64,000 nt of DNA from Neobacillus rhizophilus (GCF_018343535.1 NZ_JAGYPF010000001.1:806001-870000); one strand, 5' to 3'. Positions 37,249 through 46,468 are shown, counted from the stretch's first letter. Notes: generated by a model not told the origin, from the sequence alone. Made by a program: numbers and translations.

Positions 37249-37862
37249 TCTGCATTGCGGCATAGGGTCTATATATGTGACCGTACCTATGAAGTACTCT
37301 GGATTGAGCTCATAAAACCTTTATATGCTACCGTACTCTTGTTACTCTCTCTGGTTCGGGCGCATAGAGCCCATATATGCTACCATACTCTTGATACTCT
37401 CTTTGGTTCGGGCGCATAAAGCCTTTATATGCTACCGTATTCTTGTTACTCTCTCTGGTTCGGGCGCATAGAGCCTTTATATGCTACCGTACTCTTGATA
37501 CTCTCTCTGGTTCAGGCGCATAGAGCCTTTATATGCTACCGTATTCTTGTTACTCTCTCAGGTTCGGGCGCATAAAGCCCTTATATGCTACCATACTCTT
37601 GATACTCTCTCTGGTTCGGGCGCATAGAGCCTTTATATGCTACCGTACTCTTAATACTCTCTCTGGTTCGGGCGCATAGAGCCTTTATATGCTACCGTAC
37701 TCTTAATACTCTCTCTGGTTCGGGCGCATAGAGCCCTTATATGCTACCATACTCTTGATACTCTCTTTGGTTCGGGCGCATAGAGCCTTTATATGCTACC
37801 GTATTCTTGTTACTCTCTCTGGTTCGGGCGCATAGAGTCCTTATATGCCACCTTACTCTTGA
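37249..37862. repeat. tandem array of 52-bp repeats with internal hairpin (array 2)
   Basis: Unit: GGTTCGGGCGCATAGAGCC, then TTTATATGCTACCGTACTC, then TTGATACTCTCTCT. GGTTCGGGC recurs at exactly 52-bp steps: 37353, 37405, 37457, 37509, 37561, 37613, 37665, 37717, 37769 and 37821. Two more degenerate units precede these (about 37249 and 37301). GCATA / TATGC arms form a 19-base hairpin unit. No coding frame is kept. It lies between the kduI upstream region and the 3' end of the TauE/SafE gene. Confidence 0.95.
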
Positions 37863-37944
37863 AAAAAAAGGCACAGACGCATAGAAATTTTGTTTAAAAA
37901 AAGCAGCCGCCAAGACTTTGACCGCTCCTAAATTTTTTATCAAT

Positions 37945-38760
37945 TTAGTTTAAATACATGCGAAATCCAATGATGATAAGTAATACCGACAACATTTGAA
38001 GGACAATCTTACCCGGGATTTTTTGTGCCATGATGACCCCAAACTGTGCACCGATGGTAACCCCCGCCCCTCCCCAGACGATCGTAAACCAATCAAAACT
38101 GCCATAATAAAAATGAAGAAAAACGCCTGCTGATGAATATATGCATAATGAAAAGATGGATGTTGCTGTCGCCTGGTGGGTAGAAACGTGAAACAAATAG
38201 ATTAAAATTGGAACAAGTAACCAGCCTCCTCCAATTCCCAAATAGCTTGAGAGGATACCCATTAAAAAACCTAAAGGAAGCAGCCATTTTGACTGAACAC
38301 TGGGTATGTCTACTGATTCGAACTCTGCATTTCGTGAAGATAGACCATCCCTTTCCCCCTCCAATAAAACTTGTTTCCTATTTAATTGAACCGAAGTATT
38401 TTTCACCATTAAGAAAATGCCCAAACAAACTAGGATACTGGCAAAAAGAATATAAAAAAAATTCGAAGAGTATAATTGCAGCAGCAAAAACCCGATGAGT
38501 GACCCGGGCAATGCTCCAATGGCGAGTGTCATTCCCATCCAATAATTAATTTGTCCTTTCCTTGCATACCCTACAACGCCAGATATTGCATTGATTAAGA
38601 CAATAACTAAACCTGAGCCGGCTGCAACCGCAGGTTTTAATTGAAAAACCATCAATAGCACCGGTACAAAAATAAACCCGCCGCCGGCGCCTACAATGGT
38701 TCCGTATCCTCCAGCAATGATTCCAACTAATAGCAGCAAGAGGCCTGTTGAGATATCCAT
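37945..38760 (-). CDS. TauE/SafE (TSUP) family anion exporter
   Basis: A 271-aa membrane protein with about eight helices. The two repeat motifs are GTIVGAGGGFIFVPVLLM (residues 20-37) and YLGIGGGWLLVPILIYL (near 168-184). Family members move sulfite, sulfate or sulfonates. AAGGGAGG precedes the ATG. It is downstream of the acyl-CoA ligase operon beyond a terminator. In this setting export of sulfate released by the alkylsulfatase is plausible but inferred. Confidence 0.9.
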   Translation of the reverse strand: MDISTGLLLLLVGIIAGGYGTIVGAGGGFIFVPVLLMVFQLKPAVAAGSGLVIVLINAISGVVGYARKGQINYWMGMTLAIGALPGSLIGFLLLQLYSSNFFYILFASILVCLGIFLMVKNTSVQLNRKQVLLEGERDGLSSRNAEFESVDIPSVQSKWLLPLGFLMGILSSYLGIGGGWLLVPILIYLFHVSTHQATATSIFSLCIYSSAGVFLHFYYGSFDWFTIVWGGAGVTIGAQFGVIMAQKIPGKIVLQMLSVLLIIIGFRMYLN

Positions 38761-38782
38761 TCTTATGCCTCCCTTACGAATT

Positions 38783-38815
38783 AAAAACTGGGAATAAAAC
38801 CATATTCCCAGTTTT
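38783..38815. terminator. terminator after the acyl-CoA ligase gene
   Basis: AAAACTGGGAATA / TATTCCCAGTTTT, a 13-bp stem with a 6-base loop. Confidence 0.95.
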
Positions 38816-38823
38816 CATTCTAT

Positions 38824-40395
38824 TTAAATGGTTAGTAAACCTTGGGCATACATTTTCTTCAATTCTTTCTTATCAATCTTTCCAATTGGCGTAAGTGGAA
38901 ACTGCTCCTGGAAATATACCACTTTCGGCACCATATACTTTGAAGTGCGCTCCTTACAGAATTGAATAATGTCCTCCTCCGTGCAGCTGCTTCCTGCTCT
39001 TCCTGACACAACGACACAGACTGCTTCCCCCCAATCCGGATGTGGAACACCAATACACGCACTCATGGCTACGGCCGGATGCTGATTGACGACCCGTTCA
39101 ACTTCTGAGGAATAGACATTCATGCCCCCGGAAATGATCATATCCTTCTTTCGATCGACAATATAAAGGTATCCATATTCATCCCACTTGCCGATATCTC
39201 CCGTGTAGAACCAGCCATCACGAATGGCTTCCTGGGTCTGCTCCGGCCTTTGGTAGTAGCCTACCAGCATGGAAGGTGATTTTACAATAATCTCTCCCAT
39301 CTCGTTTTGTCCCACATCTTGCCCGTTATCGTCAATTACTCGAACTTCAGTAAACAGGCACGGTTTGCCACAGCTTTTCAAAACTTCCTGGTTATTGTGA
39401 TAAGCCCAAACATGGGCGCTTTTCGAAAGTCTAGAAATCACAATATTACACTCTGTCATGCCGTATTGCTGGCGCATAATCGGCCCAAACACTTCGAAGG
39501 CTTCCTTAAGCTGCTTTGGTGAAATGGGTGAAGCACCATAAAAGATACTGCGCATGGAACTGACATCATATTCCATGATTTTCACCTGGTCGAGAAGTCT
39601 GTACAGCATGGTCGGGACCATAAATGTAGTAGTAATCTGATATTTTTTAATGGCCTTGATAAAATATTCTGCATCAAATGCACGCATGACATAAACATGG
39701 ACCCCGGAAATCAGGGCTCTCCACAGCAGGGAACCGCCCGCATGAACGATTGGTGTACTTAGCAGCAACCGGTCACGGTCATCTATTGGATCCTCAATAG
39801 CAGCAGAAAGGATGCCCGCAGCCAAACCTGCCTGGGAATGCATAACGCCCTTCGGTGTACCTGTTGTCCCGCCAGTGTAAGAAAGAAGTGCGATATCTTC
39901 CCCTTCCGATACAGGGAAATCCAAATCCTTTTTTTCCACAGGCCATTCGAATATCATAAATTTTTCTGGATAGTCGACACCAAAGCCCGGAAGCCCAATT
40001 ACATGTACATTCGGATCATTTGCCTCCTCTAAGTATTCGAGAATGGTCGTAACATGTGGCTTTGTTGCCATGATCACCAATTTCGGTTTTGCTTCCCGCA
40101 AAATAAAACCAACTTCCCGTGGTCCAAGCTTTTCGCCAAGCGGGACCAAGGTTGCTCCAAGCCGCTGGACAGCAAGCCCAAAGATAACCGCTTCTAAGCT
40201 ATTAGAAATAAGGGTAGCAATATGGGTCCCCCTTCTGGCACCTAAATTGTGTAAATAAGTTGAAACAAGCTCTATTTTTTCTAACAGCTCCCGATATGTT
40301 ATCGTTTCCTCAGACGGCAGTAGGGTGACTGCCGGGAGTTCTGCGAATCTCCTTAATCCCTTAAGGAGCACTGCCTGAAAAGTCGTCTGCTGCAT
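38824..40395 (-). CDS. acyl-CoA synthetase (AMP-forming)
   Basis: A 523-aa class I adenylate-forming ligase that activates a carboxylic acid as acyl-AMP and then acyl-CoA. Motifs: LLSYTGGTTGTPKGVMHSQ (AMP-binding P-loop, near 180), QQYGMTECN (A5), GWFYTGDIGKWDEYGYLYIV (A7), DRKKDMIISGGMNVY (A8) and PIGKIDKKEL (catalytic Lys, A10). AAGGAGG lies upstream of the ATG. It follows the acyl-CoA dehydrogenase gene by 28 bases in one operon. A medium or long-chain fatty acid is likely from context, not from sequence. Confidence 0.92.
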   Translation of the reverse strand: MQQTTFQAVLLKGLRRFAELPAVTLLPSEETITYRELLEKIELVSTYLHNLGARRGTHIATLISNSLEAVIFGLAVQRLGATLVPLGEKLGPREVGFILREAKPKLVIMATKPHVTTILEYLEEANDPNVHVIGLPGFGVDYPEKFMIFEWPVEKKDLDFPVSEGEDIALLSYTGGTTGTPKGVMHSQAGLAAGILSAAIEDPIDDRDRLLLSTPIVHAGGSLLWRALISGVHVYVMRAFDAEYFIKAIKKYQITTTFMVPTMLYRLLDQVKIMEYDVSSMRSIFYGASPISPKQLKEAFEVFGPIMRQQYGMTECNIVISRLSKSAHVWAYHNNQEVLKSCGKPCLFTEVRVIDDNGQDVGQNEMGEIIVKSPSMLVGYYQRPEQTQEAIRDGWFYTGDIGKWDEYGYLYIVDRKKDMIISGGMNVYSSEVERVVNQHPAVAMSACIGVPHPDWGEAVCVVVSGRAGSSCTEEDIIQFCKERTSKYMVPKVVYFQEQFPLTPIGKIDKKELKKMYAQGLLTI

Positions 40396-40423
40396 AATAA
40401 GTCGTCCCTCCTTAAAAATTGAA

Positions 40424-41596
40424 TTAATCCTTCAAAAGTTCCTTGGCAATTGTATTTTTTTGAATTTCCGAAGTTCCGGTCAGGATCCGGTACATCCGCG
40501 AACTTCTGTACATTTTTTCAACCGGGTGCCCTTTCACCAAGCCTTGGGATCCAAATATTTGGATGGCCTTATCGGCGACACGATTGTTTACTTCTGATGC
40601 AAACAACTTTGCCATGGAAGCTCCTGCCCGCTCTTCTTCTCCCCGGTCGATTTTTTCAACTACATCGTAAACCATACTTCTTGCCGCATATATTTCCGTA
40701 GCCATTTCCGCCAACATGTGCTGAATTGCCTGAAATTCACTAATTGGGCGGCCGAATTGAACCCTCTTTTTGGCCTGTTCCACTGCTAAATCAAGAAGGT
40801 GCTGAGCCATTCCTACGAAACTGGCAGCATGAGAGGCGCGATTCGTATTGATTCTCTTTAAGCCCAGCAACAAGCCTCTTCCCGGTGCACCGATAATATT
40901 TGTGGCAGGCACCCGACACTGATTGAAAAATAATTCAGCATGAATTCGTTCTCCTGAAATCGGAACTTGGATATTTCCGAGTTCAAAACCATCATTTAGC
41001 GGTGTCTTTTTATCAACTAGAAAAGCTGTAATTCTAGGTTTCTCGTCTTCTACTAATTCTTTTGCTATGACAATAGCAAAATCAGCATATGGGGCAGCAC
41101 TGATAAAATGCTTTTTCCCTGTTAATATGTAGTCATCTCCATCTCTAACTGCCGTTGTTTCAATGGCAAACGCATCTGAACCGGCATTTGGCTCTGTCAA
41201 TGCGAAACAGCATCCGATATCTCCCTTAACTAACGGGATGACGTATTTTTCAATTTGCTCTTTTGTAAAGCTTTCGAGCATCTGGCCAATTCGGAGCGGT
41301 CCACCGATTTCTCCAAGTACCTGGCCCCATAAAACAGAACCGGATCGGGCCAATTCCTCTTTCAACAGACAAAGCCCTTTTAAGCTTATATCCCGGCCTC
41401 CATATTCCTTTGGCAGATTAATTCCATAGAACCCTAACTCTCTAGATCTTTTTCTGACCCATTTAATCGACTCCATCGGGATGTCTTCTTCCGCATTTAG
41501 GCGCTGCTCTCGTTCATATGGAAGTAATTCATTTTGAATGAAATCGCGCAATTTCCTATGAACCGTTTTTAAATCTTCTCCCAAAGTCATTAACAT
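40424..41596 (-). CDS. acyl-CoA dehydrogenase
   Basis: A 390-aa FAD-dependent enzyme for the first beta-oxidation step. FALTEPNAGSDA (near 135) and LTGKKHFISAA are the FAD-binding signatures. RVQFGRPISEFQAIQH and MYRILTGTSEIQKN are the C-terminal signatures. Oddity: the catalytic Glu of medium-chain enzymes (YEGT) is replaced here by LTGT, so the base must lie elsewhere, as in isovaleryl-type enzymes, or activity differs. ATG 41596 is close to GGGGAG; ATG 41590 is an alternative. First gene of the dehydrogenase-ligase operon. Confidence 0.92.
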   Translation of the reverse strand: MLMTLGEDLKTVHRKLRDFIQNELLPYEREQRLNAEEDIPMESIKWVRKRSRELGFYGINLPKEYGGRDISLKGLCLLKEELARSGSVLWGQVLGEIGGPLRIGQMLESFTKEQIEKYVIPLVKGDIGCCFALTEPNAGSDAFAIETTAVRDGDDYILTGKKHFISAAPYADFAIVIAKELVEDEKPRITAFLVDKKTPLNDGFELGNIQVPISGERIHAELFFNQCRVPATNIIGAPGRGLLLGLKRINTNRASHAASFVGMAQHLLDLAVEQAKKRVQFGRPISEFQAIQHMLAEMATEIYAARSMVYDVVEKIDRGEEERAGASMAKLFASEVNNRVADKAIQIFGSQGLVKGHPVEKMYRSSRMYRILTGTSEIQKNTIAKELLKD

Positions 41597-41664
41597 TTAC
41601 TCCCCTTCTTTCAGAATGAATTTTATTTAATATTTTAAATCTTAAATTAATTATATTTATAAAT

Positions 41665-41678
41665 TATTTTTAAGTAAA
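41665..41678. promoter_or_regulatory. 14-base motif shared with the alkylsulfatase promoter
   Basis: TATTTTTAAGTAAA, 69-82 bases before the acyl-CoA dehydrogenase start, occurs identically at 46411-46424 before the alkylsulfatase gene. It is a candidate common operator for the LysR protein encoded between them. Confidence 0.4.
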
Positions 41679-41722
41679 ATAACCATTTATTATAATTACT
41701 TAAATAAAATTTATGTTTAATA

Positions 41723-41760
41723 TAAAAAAACTAGTCCCCTATCATTAATAGGAAACTAGT
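41723..41760 (-). terminator. terminator overlapping the LysR stop codon
   Basis: ACTAGT-CCTAT / ATAGG-ACTAGT with a CATTA loop (plus-strand sense), then seven U on the minus strand. The TAG stop of the LysR gene is in the stem. Confidence 0.88.
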
Positions 41761-42664
41761 ATTTTAAGGTCGTAGTGTATACTTCAAGACATTTAATAAA
41801 CTCTTTGGCTGCTTTGGAAAAGTGCTGTTTCTTTGAACGCACATATCCTAGTTCCATTAAATCATGATGAAAATTCCTCAATGGAATAGGCACAAGCTCC
41901 CCGCTCAGGTAATACGGGTCGCTGTTGATTCCGATTTCATAAGAAAGGGTAATCGCCAATCCCTCGGCAACTGTTTTTTTAATCACTTCTGTATTATTGG
42001 TTAAAAACAAAACATCCAGTTCTCCGTATTTTGCGAAAAAATCATCGAGATATGCTTTCATATTTGGCCCATTGTAGAAAACCAGGGTTTGATCCTGCAG
42101 TTCTTGGGGTGTGATACTTTTTTTGCCGGCTAAGGGGGAGTTCTTGCCTACTGTTACAACCACCTTTGCTTCCATCAGTTTGCAAAACTCCAGTTCATCC
42201 TCTTTAGGATTTTCTTTAGGCATATTTAACAACCCGATGTCTATTTTATTTTGCAGAACATCTTGGATAATTTCTTTGCCGCCTTTTTCATCAATAACAA
42301 TTCTTACTTCGGGATACTTCTTCTTAAATAAAGCCAATGATTTGGGCAGGACCGTCAGAAACAGTCCCTGTGTAGAGGAAAGGCGCAATTCTTTTTCGAT
42401 CGTGTCCGAATGTGCTTGGGCACTGTCCTTCATTTCCTCAAGCTTACTCATTACCTCATAGGCTTTTTGAATGATGTCCATGCCTTCTTCAGTCGGAATC
42501 GTCCCCAATCTCGACCGTTTGAATATTTTGATTCCTAGTTCTTTTTCCAAGCTAGTAATCGCCATACTGATACCGGCCTGGGAAATATGAAGGCTTTCCG
42601 AGGCGGTAGAAATCGAACGCGTTTCAGCGACTTTAATGATATATTCCAATTGTTCAATATTCAT
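41756..42664 (-). CDS. LysR-family regulator of the alkyl-sulfate gene cluster (predicted)
   Basis: A 302-aa regulator. HTH at residues 15-60: SISTASESLHISQAGISMAI, then TSLEKELGIKIFKRS. The effector domain follows (ELRLSSTQGLFLTVLPKSL). AAGGGG lies before the ATG. It sits between the MFS gene and the acyl-CoA dehydrogenase operon on the same strand. By position it should control these catabolic genes; the inducer may be an alkyl sulfate or fatty acid. Its regulatory targets are inference. Confidence 0.92.
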   Translation of the reverse strand: MNIEQLEYIIKVAETRSISTASESLHISQAGISMAITSLEKELGIKIFKRSRLGTIPTEEGMDIIQKAYEVMSKLEEMKDSAQAHSDTIEKELRLSSTQGLFLTVLPKSLALFKKKYPEVRIVIDEKGGKEIIQDVLQNKIDIGLLNMPKENPKEDELEFCKLMEAKVVVTVGKNSPLAGKKSITPQELQDQTLVFYNGPNMKAYLDDFFAKYGELDVLFLTNNTEVIKKTVAEGLAITLSYEIGINSDPYYLSGELVPIPLRNFHHDLMELGYVRSKKQHFSKAAKEFIKCLEVYTTTLKY

Positions 42665-42767
42665 GGATGATTCCCCTTCAATTTCTCATATTAGAATCAT
42701 ACCGCGAATTGTAAGCCCATTCAATCAAAGAGTTTAAGCATAGCCAGATGGATTTGGCTTAATAGAA

Positions 42768-44006
42768 TTAAATGGCCGCAGTTTCATTTTCAAATTCCTT
42801 TGATGATTGTGATGCATTATTTTTAATCGAAATGACAATAACCATAGCTAGTAGCGCTGAAATGACTAAAAACCAGAAAGCCGCATTATAGGAGCCCTTA
42901 AATAAGCTAATGATCAAGCCAATTGCTGTTGGAGAAACCGCGCCGGCAATTTGACCTGCAAAGGTGACAACACCAGATACCGAACCGGTAAGTTCCTTTG
43001 GTGAATATTTGATAATAATCGTATAAAGAACGGTTCCGAAAAAAGAAAGAGCGATGGAATTTAACGTAAGATACGTAATAAACTGTGTAACTGACGTAGC
43101 ATTTGCCATAAAGTATAGGAAAATTGCACATAAAAGTGCACCGGCAGCAGCCAAGTATTTCTCACGGCCGACCATCCATTTATCCAATACCAATCCGCTC
43201 ACATTAAACATAAAGAACCCAAGAATGTAAGGGATGGCCAGTAAACTTCCGGCATGAACTAAATCCACTCCTTTTTCCTTTACCAGGTAGATTGGCATCC
43301 ATGTAATTAATCCATAGTTAATAATATTGAATAAGAATTTAAAAGAGATGAGTTTCCATATATTATCTATTTTTAATAATTGCTTTAAAGGAACCTTTTT
43401 TCGCGCTAGGATGACGTTTGTTTTCTGTACTTTTTTAGGCTTTAAGATAAACCAAAATCCAATAGCAACAATCATTCCCAAAATACCTGCAACAGAAAAC
43501 ATGCCTCTCCATCCAAATGCAGCAATCATCGCAGCAGCAAGGGCTGTACCTAGGATTCCGCCTATATTTTGCGCAGATAGGAAAAAGGAATTGGCCCGGC
43601 CGCGTTCTTCTTGTGGAAAGTTATCCCGGATGGTTGACATACTGGCTGGATAAAAAGGGCCCTCTCCCAATCCGAAAATGAAGCGAATGAATAATAAAGT
43701 TACAAAGGACCAAGCGAATCCAGTCATTAAGGTAAACAAAGACCAGCCAAACAGGGATAATGTAATCATGACTCTCGCACCATACTTGTCCGTCATCCAT
43801 CCGCCAAGCGGCTGCATGAGCGAGTAACTAATGAAAAATATACTGATCAACAAACCTGTCTGAGAGGTGTTTAAGTGAAACTCATCGCCAATTGGGATTA
43901 CCGCAACGTTAATGGCGACTCTGTCAAAAAAGCTTAAAACCATTCCTACAAATAAAAGCCCGCTAATGATTATTTTCCGTTTTTTACTTGCATACATCTC
44001 CATTTC
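42768..44006 (-). CDS. MFS transporter, anion:cation symporter type
   Basis: About 412 aa with 12 predicted helices. LSFFDRVAINVAVIPI in the first helix and GGWMTDKYGARVMI in loop 2-3 fit the ACS family (DgoT/ExuT-like organic-anion carriers). RFIFGLGEGPFYPASMSTI lies in helix 4. ATG at 44006 is taken; GTG 44015 is also in frame, with GGAG upstream. Its neighbours, an alkylsulfatase and beta-oxidation genes, suggest uptake of an anionic substrate such as an alkyl sulfate or a product. Substrate unknown. Confidence 0.9.
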   Translation of the reverse strand, partial: EMEMYASKKRKIIISGLLFVGMVLSFFDRVAINVAVIPIGDEFHLNTSQTGLLISIFFISYSLMQPLGGWMTDKYGARVMITLSLFGWSLFTLMTGFAWSFVTLLFIRFIFGLGEGPFYPASMSTIRDNFPQEERGRANSFFLSAQNIGGILGTALAAAMIAAFGWRGMFSVAGILGMIVAIGFWFILKPKKVQKTNVILARKKVPLKQLLKIDNIWKLISFKFLFNIINYGLITWMPIYLVKEKGVDLVHAGSLLAIPYILGFFMFNVSGLVLDKWMVGREKYLAAAGALLCAIFLYFMANATSVTQFITYLTLNSIALSFFGTVLYTIIIKYSPKELTGSVSGVVTFAGQIAGAVSPTAIGLIISLFKGSYNAAFWFLVISALLAMVIVISIKNNASQSSKEFENETAAI

Positions 44007-44179
44007 CACTCTCACTCCATTTTAGTTCAGTTTGAAATACAACATTAGTAAACCTGCGGCCACAATTCACTAAAACCGGGGCTAACAGGAAGCGTTTTCA
44101 ATTTATAAATAATGACTAGCTAATTGAACAAAGTTGATACATCTGATTGATTATGCTAGTTTAATAGTTGGAAATATTC

Positions 44180-44195
44180 TTAATCTTAGGATTAA
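44180..44195. promoter_or_regulatory. inverted repeat upstream of the MFS gene
   Basis: TTAATC-TTAG-GATTAA, 6-bp arms, 165-190 bases before the MFS start. It has the size and base make-up of a LysR-type (T-N11-A-like) site. Confidence 0.4.
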
Positions 44196-44288
44196 TATTA
44201 TCATAAAATAAATTTAAGAAAATTAAGCGATTATTATGATGATATAAATTAAATTGATAGATAATCATTCAATCAAATTTGAGTTTAG

Positions 44289-44316
44289 GCTGGTTCCGCA
44301 TAGATTCGGAACCAGC
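44289..44316 (-). terminator. hairpin after the alkylsulfatase gene
   Basis: GCTGGTTCCG / CGGAACCAGC, a perfect 10-bp stem with an 8-base loop, 15 bases past the stop. There is no clear U-run, so termination may be partial. Confidence 0.65.
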
Positions 44317-44330
44317 ACATATATAAATAT

Positions 44331-46322
44331 TTATGGTGTCACGATATTTACCTTAGGATCAAATTTATCCAGTAAAGATAAAAACTCTTTAAATTGTTCC
44401 TTGTTTCCCGTAACGGATACCTTTCCGGAAGCCTCCATTTTATCCAAATCTTCTTTTCCTAGAGCGATAAGATAGAATGTTACTCGATCTAATACTAACG
44501 TGGCATCAGGCATTGATGCCGTTTGACCTTTCTTATAATTGACAACAGAGTTTCCTAAGGTAATTGTATAGTTCGTTTTTAAATCTGTGAACGACACATT
44601 AAAAGTCATATTTTTGCCTTCTGCCTTCGTTCCGTTTAACTTAATCGAGACTAAGTTTAGGAAATCATCCATCGGCATGTTCAGAAGCGTATCGAGATTC
44701 ATCATGCCGCCTGAGCCTTTCGATTCTGCCACTCCATTTCTTAGCTCCTGGGCCCCTGACAGGTAAAAGTTTCTCCAAACAGAGGATTCTGCCACATATC
44801 CTAACTGTTCGTATGTTTTGGCAAGTAAATCCTTTGCTTCCTTATTTTTGGGGTCTGCCATCACCACATGCTTTAACACTTGTGCTACCCAGCGGTATTC
44901 ACCTTTGGCATAATCATGTTTTGCTTGTTTAAGAACATTTTTTTCGCCGCCCATGTATTCAACATATTTAGCTCCAGCTTCTTCCTGAGGCAACGGGTCC
45001 AGATCGGAAGGATTGCCGCTGAAATAGCCTAAATAATAGTTATAAACCGCTTTTACATTGTGCTTTAGTGTACCGTAATAGCCACGATTCGCCCAAACCT
45101 TGTCTATGCTTTCTGGCAGTTTAATTTTTTCAGCAATTTCATCTGCGGTGTAGCCTAAATTAGCCATATGGATGGTTTGGTCATGAATGTATTTATACAA
45201 ATCACGCTGGTTTTTAAGTTGTTCGAACACACGATCTTTACCCCATGTTGGCCAGGAATGAGCTGTCACCATGACCTCAATATCTTCACTACCATATAAA
45301 TCGATTGTTTCATCAAGTGCCTCTACCCATTTTAATGTATCCCTGGTCTTGGCACCTCTTAACGTGTAGATATTGTGTAAGGTGTGTCCTGTATTCTCTG
45401 CTACCACCAGTGTTTTATAATCTTTAATATAGTAGTGCATTTCAGCAGGTGCTTCCGTGTTTGGTGTTAATAGAAACGAAAAAGTAATCCCGTCTATTTC
45501 CATTGTTTGCACGTTATCTTTTATCTCCACTGTTGGAGGCATGTAACTGAAGGTTCCATTACTTAATCCCGGTCCGATTCCTGAAGTGACAAAACCTTGT
45601 TCATTGGCAGGCAAGAGATTACCAAACATGTAGCCCGCCCGCCGGGACATGATGGTGCCTAAAAGAACGTTTTCACTTAGTGCCTCTTTATTGAATCCGT
45701 CCGGTACAATAATGGGAACTTTTTTTGGATCGGCAGCATATTGAGATACCCCTTTAATTCCTCCGAAGTGGTCAACATGGCTATGACTTATGACAATGGC
45801 GCTTACTGGTTTTTTAGGACGATGTTGAAAATAAAATTCCATTGCCGCTTTAGCCGTTTCCACGGTTGAAAGGGTATCCAAAACAATTAATCCTGTTTTT
45901 CCCTCGACAATGGTAAGGACAGATAAATCTTGTCCACGAACTTGGTAGACCCCATCGACGACTTTAAACAAACCGGAAATATTTTGTAATTGGGCTTGTC
46001 TCCATAAACTTGGGTTAACCGTATGCGCTGCCGGGACATCCTCTTTTATAAACGAATACTGATTGCTGTCCCAGATCACATTCCCAGCAGGATTCTTTAT
46101 TGGATCCATTTGTAAAGGCGAAATAAATCCTTTATGAGCATCATCAAATTCTTGCTTGTTTGAAAAATCCAACTGATTGTAAATGGCCTTATTGGCCAGG
46201 ATGGTAGTGCTAGAAGCGGGCATCGGCTTACTTGTGTCAGCACTTGCATTAGTTGAACCTAGCAATAACATAAAGGCAACTGGAACCGATACCGTACCTT
46301 TCATAAACGACTTTTTCGACAA
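44331..46322 (-). CDS. secreted linear alkylsulfatase (SdsA/YjcS-like metallo-beta-lactamase fold)
   Basis: A 663-aa exported enzyme. Signal peptide at residues 1-28 (VSVPVAFMLLLGSTNASA). The binuclear Zn site is SHSHVDHFGG near residue 180, with later His in NTGHTLHNIYTLRG and TAHSWPTWG. The dimerisation domain (DYAKGEYRWVAQVLKHVV) and C-terminal SCP-2-like domain (MTFNVSFTDLKTNYTITLGN) follow in the order of SdsA1. It hydrolyses primary alkyl sulfates such as SDS to alcohol and sulfate. The MFS, LysR and acyl-CoA genes downstream support catabolic use. Confidence 0.92.
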   Translation of the reverse strand: MSKKSFMKGTVSVPVAFMLLLGSTNASADTSKPMPASSTTILANKAIYNQLDFSNKQEFDDAHKGFISPLQMDPIKNPAGNVIWDSNQYSFIKEDVPAAHTVNPSLWRQAQLQNISGLFKVVDGVYQVRGQDLSVLTIVEGKTGLIVLDTLSTVETAKAAMEFYFQHRPKKPVSAIVISHSHVDHFGGIKGVSQYAADPKKVPIIVPDGFNKEALSENVLLGTIMSRRAGYMFGNLLPANEQGFVTSGIGPGLSNGTFSYMPPTVEIKDNVQTMEIDGITFSFLLTPNTEAPAEMHYYIKDYKTLVVAENTGHTLHNIYTLRGAKTRDTLKWVEALDETIDLYGSEDIEVMVTAHSWPTWGKDRVFEQLKNQRDLYKYIHDQTIHMANLGYTADEIAEKIKLPESIDKVWANRGYYGTLKHNVKAVYNYYLGYFSGNPSDLDPLPQEEAGAKYVEYMGGEKNVLKQAKHDYAKGEYRWVAQVLKHVVMADPKNKEAKDLLAKTYEQLGYVAESSVWRNFYLSGAQELRNGVAESKGSGGMMNLDTLLNMPMDDFLNLVSIKLNGTKAEGKNMTFNVSFTDLKTNYTITLGNSVVNYKKGQTASMPDATLVLDRVTFYLIALGKEDLDKMEASGKVSVTGNKEQFKEFLSLLDKFDPKVNIVTP

Positions 46323-46410
46323 ATTGTTATAACCTCCCTTTTAAAATATCCTTCTTTTCTAGTTGCTACCTTAGTTTTTGAAATTATCTAAATTCATTTT
46401 ATAATTAAAA

Positions 46411-46424
46411 TATTTTTAAGTAAA
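46411..46424. promoter_or_regulatory. 14-base motif shared with the acyl-CoA dehydrogenase promoter
   Basis: TATTTTTAAGTAAA, about 90-100 bases before the alkylsulfatase start, identical to 41665-41678. Confidence 0.4.
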
Positions 46425-46468
46425 TTTAATATTATTGATGGTAACTTCAGATTTATTTATATAAAAAT

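Noticed and set aside
37249-37943. Short minus-strand reading frame across array 2
   Set aside because: 52 is not a multiple of 3, so the repeat cannot encode a repeated protein. The frame is chance.
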